Shown here piece by piece: positions 41,476-47,965 of a DNA stretch of 47,965 bases. The first letter of the stretch is position 1. Each line of letters begins with the position of its first letter. The position numbers and the translations under genes were made by a program. Location: assembly GCF_001424565.1 (NCBI RefSeq), contig NZ_LMOL01000006.1, positions 43,438 to 91,402 on the forward strand. The letters are read 5' to 3'. Below the pieces are notes generated by a model. That model had not been told where the DNA came from and ran no database searches. It saw only the letters and a program-made list of their open reading frames with translations. The DNA comes from Arthrobacter sp. Leaf141. Lineage in GTDB: Bacteria > Actinomycetota > Actinomycetes > Actinomycetales > Micrococcaceae.

Positions 41476-42402
41476 CTATTGACCGGGCCGGGCGGCTTCG
41501 GCCGGAACCCGGACCATGCCTTCCTGGGCCACGGACGCAACATGTTCCCCGGCCCGGTTGAAGATCTTCCCCGTGGCCAGGCCGCGCGCACCGTGCGCGC
41601 TGGGTGACTCCTGGACGTAGAGCAGCCATTCATCAACGCGGGCGGGCCGGTGCCACCACATGGCGTGGTCCAGGCTGGCCACGTTCATGCCGGGTGTGAT
41701 CCAGCTCAGCCCGTGGCGCCGCAGGATGGACTCAAGCAGGGTGTAGTCGCTGGCGTAGGCCAGGGCGGCCCGGTGCAGGTTGGGATCGTCCGGCATGGGC
41801 CCGAACGTCTTCATCCAGACAGCATTCGTGGCCGCACGCTCACCCTTCGCCGACACGTACAGCGGCGGGTCCACGTGGCGGATGTCGAACGGCCGCTCGT
41901 AGGCCCAGTGCCGGGCCACGGGATGATCAAAACCGCCCAGCAGGTCCGCGGTGCTGGGCAGGGACTCCGGGTCCGGGATGCCTTCGGGCATGGCGGATGC
42001 GTGCTCCACTCCTTCGTCCTCCACCTGGAACGACGCGATCATCGACAGGATGGGCACCCCGTCCTGGTAGGCGTGGACCCGCCGTGCGGAGAAGGACCGG
42101 CCGTCCCGGAGCCGCTGCACGCCAAAGGTGATGGGTTTGTTCGCATCGCCGGGCCGCAGGAAGTAGCCGTGCATGGAATGGACGGCCCGGCCGTCCGCCA
42201 CAGTCCGGATGGAGGCGACAAGCGACTGCGCCAGGACCTGGCCGCCAAACACCCGCTGATGGGGCTGCTGCTGCGAGGGCCCCAGGAAAATATCCTCATC
42301 CGTCCGTGCGCCCTCCAGATGGCCAAGGTCCAGAAGGGTGATCAGCGATGAGGTGGGGTCGCCGCTGGGTGGCGCCAGCAGTCCGGCTTCGGCTTCAGTC
42401 AT
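41476..42402 (-). CDS. tesB: Acyl-CoA thioesterase II
   Basis: 308 aa, the TesB length. Double hot-dog fold: residues 25-130 (VFGGQVLAQSLVAS, then MHGYFLRPGDANKPI) and 190-300 (ALAYASDYTLLES; SLDHAMWWHRPARVDEWLLY with the catalytic Asp and following residues; GLATGKIFNRAGEHVASV). It hydrolyses acyl-CoA to free fatty acid and CoA in the cytoplasm. Confidence 0.93.
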   Translation of the reverse strand: MTEAEAGLLAPPSGDPTSSLITLLDLGHLEGARTDEDIFLGPSQQQPHQRVFGGQVLAQSLVASIRTVADGRAVHSMHGYFLRPGDANKPITFGVQRLRDGRSFSARRVHAYQDGVPILSMIASFQVEDEGVEHASAMPEGIPDPESLPSTADLLGGFDHPVARHWAYERPFDIRHVDPPLYVSAKGERAATNAVWMKTFGPMPDDPNLHRAALAYASDYTLLESILRRHGLSWITPGMNVASLDHAMWWHRPARVDEWLLYVQESPSAHGARGLATGKIFNRAGEHVASVAQEGMVRVPAEAARPGQ

Positions 42403-42465
42403 GGTTCGACTCTAGACGGCGCCCCGAAGCGGCTCAACCGGACGGCAGCCGGTAGTGTTCTTGGT

Positions 42466-43125
42466 GTGTCTGATCTGCTTACGTCATCCTTCCGCTTCGC
42501 CGACCCGCGGGATCTCGCGGACCTGAAGACCTTCGCCACCCGCGCCAAGGCCATTGATGACGGCGCCATCCGGCTGCAGGCCGCCGGCACCGTCCTGGCC
42601 GCCTACGTCTGTGTGCTGCGGCCCCGCGCTCTGGGCGAATCGACGCCCACCATCCTGGGCCTGCGCACCATGGCGCTGGCCCAGCCGTCCGGCACGGACG
42701 TCACGGTGCCGATCAGCGCGGTCCTGGACCGGCTGGCGCGGGCGGGGGAGCACGACGTCGACCTGCCGGTTCCGCCGTCCACGGTCACCGAATCGTGGAC
42801 CGGAGTCAGTGCGCCCCGCGGCGGGTGGGAACGCATTGGCAGCATCAGCGACGCCGACCTGCGTGCTGCGGCCGAAGCCGGCATCACCGAAGTAGCGGGC
42901 ATCGTCCCCGACAAACCAGGCGCCTTGATCGTCAGCAACGCCCGCGCAGCCGTGTGGGGGCGTGACCTGGACGGCAGCGGGCTGCCGGCCGGGGCTGCCT
43001 TCGCCGCCCTGACCCTGGGTTTCCTCGGAACCGGGGAGCAGGCCCTGTTCCGGGCCGGCCGCTGGTTCCGGCTCTCCGGCGACCGCGGCCACGTCCTGGC
43101 CCGTACAGGCAGCGGCCCCGTCTGA
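42466..43125 (+). CDS. Conserved actinobacterial protein, unknown
   Basis: 219 aa with a GTG start. Beta-rich sequence with FRFADPRDLADLKTF, a TMALAQPSG strand, WERIGSISDADLRAAAEAGI (about 121-140) and GSGLPAGAAFAALTLGFLG near 168-186. Similar proteins occur beside tesB in Arthrobacter relatives, but no function is established. It is divergent from tesB. Confidence 0.8.
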   Translation: MSDLLTSSFRFADPRDLADLKTFATRAKAIDDGAIRLQAAGTVLAAYVCVLRPRALGESTPTILGLRTMALAQPSGTDVTVPISAVLDRLARAGEHDVDLPVPPSTVTESWTGVSAPRGGWERIGSISDADLRAAAEAGITEVAGIVPDKPGALIVSNARAAVWGRDLDGSGLPAGAAFAALTLGFLGTGEQALFRAGRWFRLSGDRGHVLARTGSGPV

Positions 43126-43213
43126 ACAGCGGCCCCGGCCGAAGCCGGCAACCGCGCCTGAACCTGGCCCCGGCCCCCGGGCGCCTCGGCAGGCTACCGG
43201 CCCGGCCGCCCGG

Positions 43214-43657
43214 TCAGGATGAGGGACTGTTGACCATGGACAGCGCCGCGCGCTCCATGTAGTCCCACAACGTGCCCTCGTACAACGGCGGAAGGGCCAG
43301 GGCGTCCACGGCAGTGCGCATGTGGAAGAGCCAACGGTCCTTGGCTTCGGGCGTGACCTGGAACGGCATGTGCCGCATCCGCAGGCGCGGGTGGCCGCGT
43401 TCCTCGCCGTACGTGGTGGGGCCGCCCCAGTACTGCTCCAGGAACATCAGGAAGCGGCGCTTCGCCGGCGCCAGGTCCTCCTCCGGATACATGGGCCGGA
43501 GCAGCGGATCCGTGGCGACGCCGTCGTAGAAAACGTCGATCAGTTTCACGAACGTCCCGTGGCCGCCCACGGCGTCGTAAAAATTGTCCGTGTACCCGGG
43601 CTTGCTGAACGGATCGTTCTGCATCAGGGGCCGCTGCGGCTCCAGGGGGAGACTCAT
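43214..43657 (-). CDS. glbO: Truncated haemoglobin, group II (trHbO-like)
   Basis: 147 aa. DNFYDAVGGHGTFVKLIDVFYDGVATDPLL, split across the A-B helices, then DLAPAKRRFLMFLEQYWGGP and HPRLRMRHMPF containing the proximal histidine (H, about 92-95), followed by WLFHMRTAVDAL. These match the group II truncated globins of actinobacteria, haem proteins of the cytoplasm that bind oxygen or react with NO and peroxide. It overlaps neither neighbour and starts 1 base from the MscS stop. Confidence 0.93.
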   Translation of the reverse strand: MSLPLEPQRPLMQNDPFSKPGYTDNFYDAVGGHGTFVKLIDVFYDGVATDPLLRPMYPEEDLAPAKRRFLMFLEQYWGGPTTYGEERGHPRLRMRHMPFQVTPEAKDRWLFHMRTAVDALALPPLYEGTLWDYMERAALSMVNSPSS

Positions 43658-43658
43658 G

Positions 43659-44342
43659 CTATTCGCCGGCTTTCTGTTCGGTTTTGCGTGGTTCGGCGTA
43701 CTCGGCCGGAGCCATCAGGCCCGCGGCGGGTTCCTGCACGGGGGCCACGTACCGGCCCTGGGACCTGTTACCCACCCGGAGGATCTCGCCGTTGCGGAGG
43801 TACCAGATGGCGCCGTCGTCGGACCGGACCCGGGTGATCCGCAGGCCCATGGACTCCACAACGCCCACAACTTCGCTGGTCTCGATGACGTCGCCGATGC
43901 CGTACTGGTCCTCGATGGTGATGAAGATCCCGGCAAGGAAGTCACGGATCAGCTGCTGGGCGCCGAAGCCGATGGCCACACCCAGGATGCCCACGCTGGT
44001 CAGCAGCGGCGCGATGTTGATGTCCAGGTTCTGCAGCACGTACATGCTGGTGATCACCACCACCAGGACTCCCACAATGCTGTTCAGCAGGGAACCAATG
44101 GTTTCCGCGCGCTGGACCCGCCGTTCGTGGTCCAGGGCACGCAGCGCGGGGGCCACCCACTTGAAGGTGCGTTTTTTGAAGAAGTTGCTGCCGGCCGCCA
44201 CCCGCTTGGTGATGCGGGCAATCGCAAACGTGGCGATCAGCCAAAAGGCGATCCCGATCCCGATGCTGATAACGATTCCCGTGAAGCTGATGCCGTCGGG
44301 CGCTGCGGCTGCGTTGGGAAGGATGGACATCATGCTGACCAT
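43659..44342 (-). CDS. Small MscS-family mechanosensitive channel
   Basis: 227 aa. Two to three membrane helices (about 22-45, IVISIGIGIAFWLIATFAI; about 86-106, LLNSIVGVLVVVITSMYVL; about 116-145) followed by the MscS beta domain with GFGAQQLIRDFLAGIFI and YGIGDVIET (about 152-178). It releases solutes in osmotic downshock. The C-terminal 30 residues are Glu/Ala-rich and the domain is shorter than in E. coli MscS. Confidence 0.88.
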   Translation of the reverse strand: MVSMMSILPNAAAAPDGISFTGIVISIGIGIAFWLIATFAIARITKRVAAGSNFFKKRTFKWVAPALRALDHERRVQRAETIGSLLNSIVGVLVVVITSMYVLQNLDINIAPLLTSVGILGVAIGFGAQQLIRDFLAGIFITIEDQYGIGDVIETSEVVGVVESMGLRITRVRSDDGAIWYLRNGEILRVGNRSQGRYVAPVQEPAAGLMAPAEYAEPRKTEQKAGE

Positions 44343-44408
44343 AAGCGGGAAATACTCCTTGGGGTGGGGGTCTGTTCCCTTTCAACAGTAGCGCCGTACG
44401 GTGGACCA

Positions 44409-45404
44409 ATGCGCATTCTTGTCCTGGGAGGTACCGCCTTCCTGTCCGCAGAAATCGTCCGGCAGGGGGTGGCCCTGGGGCACCGTGTCACCTGCCTGGC
44501 CCGCGGAACCACGCGGATCCCGCCCGACGGCGCCACCTGGCTTAAAGCGGACCGTTCACTGGGAGCGGAAGCCTACGCCGGGGCCGCCCGGCAGGACTGG
44601 GATGCCGTCATCGACGTGGCCCGCGACCCGGCCCTGGCGAAAGGCGCGCTGGCCGCCCTTGCCGGCCGGACTGCACACTGGACCTTCGTCTCCACCAGCT
44701 CCGTCTACGCCGACAACTCGGTCCCGGGCGCGGCGGAGGACGCCGCGCTGCTGCCGTCCCTGCCTGCCGGTGCGGAGGCCACACCGGAAACCTACGGTGC
44801 GGCGAAGGCAGCCATCGAGGCAGCCACCCTGGCAGCCACGGAAGGCCGGGCCCACCTGTGCCGGGCCGGGCTGATCAGTGGCCCGGGCGACAGCACTGAC
44901 CGGTACGGCTACTGGCCGGGCAGGTTCGCCCGGGGCGGCAGCCCCGTCCTGGTCCCGGCCATCGCCGCCCACCCCACCCAGATCATCGACGCGCGGGACC
45001 TGGCGGCCTGGCTCCTGCAGGCAGCGGAGCAGGGGACCACCGGAACCCTCAATGCCATTGGGGACGCCGTCCCCTTCGGCAGCTACATCGAGGCGTCCCG
45101 TGCGGCGGCCGGCCACCGCGGCGGAACAGTGGAAGCTAACGTGGAGTTCCTGGCCGCGGAAGGCGTGGCGTACTGGGCCGGACCGGACTCCCTGCCGCTG
45201 TGGCTCCCGCCAGGAAACGACGGCTTTATGGCACGCAGCAACACCGCGGCGAAGGCGGCCGGCCTGACGCTGCGGCCCTGGCAGGAGACCGTCGAAGACA
45301 CGCTGCTGGACGAGCGGCACCGCGGTCTGGACCGGCCCCGGAAAGCGGGGCTCAGCCCCGCCACCGAGGCCCGCCTGGTCGGCGCCCTCACGAACGGCCC
45401 CTAG
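44409..45404 (+). CDS. NAD-dependent epimerase/dehydratase-like protein
   Basis: 331 aa with an extended SDR fold. The dinucleotide-binding start is RILVLGGTAFLSAEIV (GGxxxL), FVSTSSVYAD (about 96-105) precedes the YGAAKAAIE catalytic pair (Tyr-x3-Lys, about 124-132), and HPTQIIDARDLAAWLL is typical. It acts on a nucleotide-linked or other small substrate; which is unknown. It diverges from mscS and its stop overlaps the osmC-like gene end by 4 bases. Confidence 0.85.
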   Translation: MRILVLGGTAFLSAEIVRQGVALGHRVTCLARGTTRIPPDGATWLKADRSLGAEAYAGAARQDWDAVIDVARDPALAKGALAALAGRTAHWTFVSTSSVYADNSVPGAAEDAALLPSLPAGAEATPETYGAAKAAIEAATLAATEGRAHLCRAGLISGPGDSTDRYGYWPGRFARGGSPVLVPAIAAHPTQIIDARDLAAWLLQAAEQGTTGTLNAIGDAVPFGSYIEASRAAAGHRGGTVEANVEFLAAEGVAYWAGPDSLPLWLPPGNDGFMARSNTAAKAAGLTLRPWQETVEDTLLDERHRGLDRPRKAGLSPATEARLVGALTNGP

Positions 45405-45877
45405 GCCACCAGCGTCACCGGCCGGTGCTGCACCGGAAAGTTGACGCTCCGGGCGATGAAACACACCTTATTGGCTTCATGGTGCAGCGTTTCCGCCAGC
45501 CCGGCCTGCCCGGCGTCGGCCACGGTGACCTGAGGGTTCAGCGTCACGGACTCGAACTGGCCGCTGCCGTCCCGGTTCAGCCGCATCATCCCGGTGGCCT
45601 CATCGCGGTAATCCAGCACCGTCACGCCGTGCTGCACCGCCACATGCAGGAAGGACAGCATGTGGCACTGCGCCAGGGCAGCCAGCAGCAGCTGCTCGGG
45701 ATTAAAGCGCTCCCGGTCCCCGTGGAACGTGGGGTCGGCCGAACCCTTGAGGACGGGCAGCCCGGGGATCAGCACGTTGTGGTCCCGCGAATAATCGCGG
45801 TACCCGGATGTTCCGGTCCCCAGGTTGCCCGTCCATTGGACCGCGAGGGCGTAGTGGTGCTCGTGCAGATTCTTCAC
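45401..45877 (-). CDS. OsmC-family peroxide/stress protein
   Basis: 158 aa from the GTG at 45877, with AAGGACAGG upstream. The core carries NPEQLLLAALAQCHMLSFLHVAVQ with the peroxidatic Cys (about 62-85, given in two parts: NPEQLLLAALAQC, then HMLSFLHVA) and a second Cys in EANKVCFIARS near 140. It reduces organic peroxides in the cytoplasm. It is 11 bases after pepN and likely co-transcribed. Confidence 0.88.
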   Translation of the reverse strand: MKNLHEHHYALAVQWTGNLGTGTSGYRDYSRDHNVLIPGLPVLKGSADPTFHGDRERFNPEQLLLAALAQCHMLSFLHVAVQHGVTVLDYRDEATGMMRLNRDGSGQFESVTLNPQVTVADAGQAGLAETLHHEANKVCFIARSVNFPVQHRPVTLVA

Positions 45878-45887
45878 GGCCTGTCCT

Positions 45888-47965
45888 TCAGGCGTCCGCG
45901 GCACGGGCCCGCAGCGCACGCGCCACGGCGTCGCGGTTTTCCAGCATCATGCGGCGCAGCGCGGCGCCCTCCGCCGGAAGGCCGGCAAGGAACGCGTCCG
46001 TCCGGTCCACGGTGGCCTGCGTTGTCAGCAGGGCGGGGTAGAGGCCGACGACGATCTGCTGGGCGAGTGCGTGGGTCCGGTTTTCGACGATGCCCGGCAC
46101 AGCCTCGAAATACTTTTCGGCGTACGGCTCGAGCAGGGACCGGTCCCGGACCCGCATGAACCCGGCCACCGCCGAGCCCTGCAGGGCGTTGGACAGGCTG
46201 CCCTTGACCACAATCGACTCCCAGGCTGCTGCCTTGGCCGCAGCCGTGGGGATCGCGGCCCCGGCCAGCGCCGCGGCGTTCTGCCCGCTGGCGGTGTTGT
46301 CGCGTGCCAGCTCGGCGTCGATTCCGTCCTGGTCCAGCCGGCCGCCTGCCACCAGCGAGGCCACGAGTTCCCAGCGCAGGTCCTGGTCAACGGCGAGCCC
46401 TTCCAGCGTGACCGAACCGGCCAGCAGCCCCGCCACGGTGTCCAGCTGAGTGGCGCTTCCGGCGTGGAGCGCAAAAGCCTTGATGAACTGCAGCTGGGCG
46501 TCGGAGCCGCCGGGCGCTTTGCCCGCGAGGTCCCAGAGTGTGTCTGCCGCCGCCACCGTGGTGGCTTCGCGGTGATCCCCGGAAACATAGAAGTTCAGCG
46601 CCGTCGCCAGTTGGCGGAGCTGGACCAGGATCACCGACGAATCGGTTTCGGCGGCGACGTTCGCCAGGATCAGCCCCACGTACTGCCGGGCCGGCGTCTG
46701 GCCGTCCCGGGCCGCGTCCCAGGCCGAGTTCCACACCAGGGTCCGGGGCAGGCTCTGGGCGAAGTCCTTGAGGTGGGCCGTGGCGGTGGCCAGGGACGCC
46801 GGATCCAGCCGGACCTTCGCGTAGGCCAGGTCGTCGTCGTTCACCAGCACCAGGTCAGGACGGGCCAGGCCCACCAGGGCAGGCACCTCGGTGCGGGGGC
46901 CGTCCACGTCCAGTTCCTCGCGGTGCACCCGCTCCAGCTTTCCGGCGGCGGAGAGGTTGTAGAAGCCAACGGCCAGCCGGTGCGGGCGGAGGGTGGGCCA
47001 CTCCGGAACGGCAGTCTGGGCAATGGCAAAGGAGGTGATGGTGCCGTCGGCGTCCACGTCCAGTTCCGGGGTGAGCGTATTGACGCCCGCAGTTTCCAGC
47101 CACTGCTTGCCCCAGCTGTCCAGTTCCCGGCCGCTGGCCTTTTCCAGTTCCACCATGAGGTCGCTGAGCTCGGTGTTCTGCCAGGAATGCTTCGCGAAGT
47201 ATTCGCGCACTCCGGCCATGAACTGCTCCGGCCCAACCCAGGCCACCAGCTGCCGGAGCACGGAGGCGCCCTTGGCGTAGGTGATCCCGTCGAAGTTCAC
47301 CTCCACGTCCTGCAGGTCGTTGATGTCGGCGAAGATCGGGTGGGTGGTTGGCAGCTGGTCCTGGCGGTACGCCCAGGACTTCTCCACCGACGCGAACGTG
47401 GTCCAGGCACTGGTGAAGGAGGTGGCTTCCACCGCCGCCAGGTGCGACATGTATTCGGCAAAGGACTCGTTGAGCCACAGGTCGTTCCACCAGCGCATGG
47501 TCACCAGGTCGCCGAACCACATGTGCGCCAGCTCGTGCAGCACGGTGATGGCCCGGCGCTCCACCTGGGCGCCGGTGACCTTGCCGCGGAACACGTAGCC
47601 TTCCAGGATGGTTACCGCACCGGCGTTCTCCATGGCGCCCGCATTGAACTCGGGCACAAACAGCTGGTCATACTTTTCGAACGGGTAGGGGCAACCGAAC
47701 TGGGCCTCGAAGAACCCGAAGCCCTGCCGGGTGAGCTCAAAGATGTTCTCCGCGTCGAGGTACTGCATCAGGGACTTCCGGGCGAAAACACCCAGCGGGA
47801 TGACCCGCCCGTCGGAGCTGGTCACTTCGGACCGGACCGACTGGTACGGCCCGGCGATCAGGGCTGTGACGTAGGAGGACAGCCGCGGGGTGGGCGCGAA
47901 CGTCCACACGGACCGGGCTCCGCCGTCGTCGCCGGGCTCGGCGGGCGCGGGCGCCGGGGTGGGGG
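45888..47965 (-). CDS. pepN: Aminopeptidase N, 3' part (start outside the window)
   Basis: The gene enters from the right edge; the in-frame sequence at the edge (PTPAPAPAEPGDDGG) is an internal part of the protein, so the GTG at 47909 is not a true start. It holds GAMENAG, HELAHMWFGDLV (HExxH zinc ligands) and NESFAEYMSHL (third ligand Glu), the M1 family set, followed by the ERAP1-like C-terminal domain. It removes N-terminal residues from peptides. Confidence 0.93.
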   Translation of the reverse strand, partial: PTPAPAPAEPGDDGGARSVWTFAPTPRLSSYVTALIAGPYQSVRSEVTSSDGRVIPLGVFARKSLMQYLDAENIFELTRQGFGFFEAQFGCPYPFEKYDQLFVPEFNAGAMENAGAVTILEGYVFRGKVTGAQVERRAITVLHELAHMWFGDLVTMRWWNDLWLNESFAEYMSHLAAVEATSFTSAWTTFASVEKSWAYRQDQLPTTHPIFADINDLQDVEVNFDGITYAKGASVLRQLVAWVGPEQFMAGVREYFAKHSWQNTELSDLMVELEKASGRELDSWGKQWLETAGVNTLTPELDVDADGTITSFAIAQTAVPEWPTLRPHRLAVGFYNLSAAGKLERVHREELDVDGPRTEVPALVGLARPDLVLVNDDDLAYAKVRLDPASLATATAHLKDFAQSLPRTLVWNSAWDAARDGQTPARQYVGLILANVAAETDSSVILVQLRQLATALNFYVSGDHREATTVAAADTLWDLAGKAPGGSDAQLQFIKAFALHAGSATQLDTVAGLLAGSVTLEGLAVDQDLRWELVASLVAGGRLDQDGIDAELARDNTASGQNAAALAGAAIPTAAAKAAAWESIVVKGSLSNALQGSAVAGFMRVRDRSLLEPYAEKYFEAVPGIVENRTHALAQQIVVGLYPALLTTQATVDRTDAFLAGLPAEGAALRRMMLENRDAVARALRARAADA

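Overview
The window is a high-GC actinobacterial chromosome segment, most like Arthrobacter/Pseudarthrobacter (Micrococcaceae). Evidence is high-GC coding, frequent GTG/TTG starts, GTGA/ATGA gene overlaps, and a right flank with EttA, TesB, a group II truncated haemoglobin, OsmC and a PepN-type aminopeptidase. About 38 kb is one prophage of siphovirus type (long non-contractile tail); the last ~9.7 kb is host chromosome.

Prophage layout, left to right. (1) Positions 1-9 match the 5' end of a tRNA-Arg gene that runs off the left edge on the minus strand; a copy of nt 1-41 of the same tRNA lies at 38207-38247. These are read as the two attachment sites. (2) 46-3185 is an accessory zone: a small Cys-rich protein, an unknown 157-aa protein, a protein with a HEPN-like R-N-x3-H motif, a small membrane protein and a Wzy-like glycan polymerase. 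(3) 3142-10483, minus strand: a large beta-helix tail spike, holin-like proteins, an M23 endolysin, other small membrane or coiled-coil proteins, a second beta-helix spike and a fibre-like protein. (4) 10550-24923: tail tip proteins, Dit, tape measure, a tail assembly chaperone pair with a clear -1 frameshift site, major tail protein, connectors, capsid, scaffold, MuF-like protein and portal. (5) 24928-28143: terminases and an HNH nuclease. (6) 28250-37711: a leftward early operon of tightly overlapped small genes including VRR-NUC and HNH nucleases, an ASCH protein, a sliding-clamp-like protein and a ParB-like protein, with a degenerate tRNA-like element. (7) 37711-38213: a divergent switch between a MerR/BldC-like HTH protein and a Cro/CI-like repressor, both with promoters placed for leaderless mRNAs.

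No integrase, replicative helicase, primase or polymerase is visible. The late genes would be transcribed leftward past a terminator and alternative hairpins at 28176-28235. The most interesting points are the tRNA 5'-half attachment arrangement with a repressor gene whose stop codon lies in the att core, the missing integrase, the accessory module that places a Wzy-like polymerase next to a glycan-binding spike, and the phage clamp without a polymerase.

Host flank (38463-47965): ssb-like gene, lipoprotein, ettA, tesB, a conserved unknown protein, glbO, a small MscS channel, an NAD-dependent epimerase, osmC-like and the 3' part of pepN, which continues beyond the right edge.
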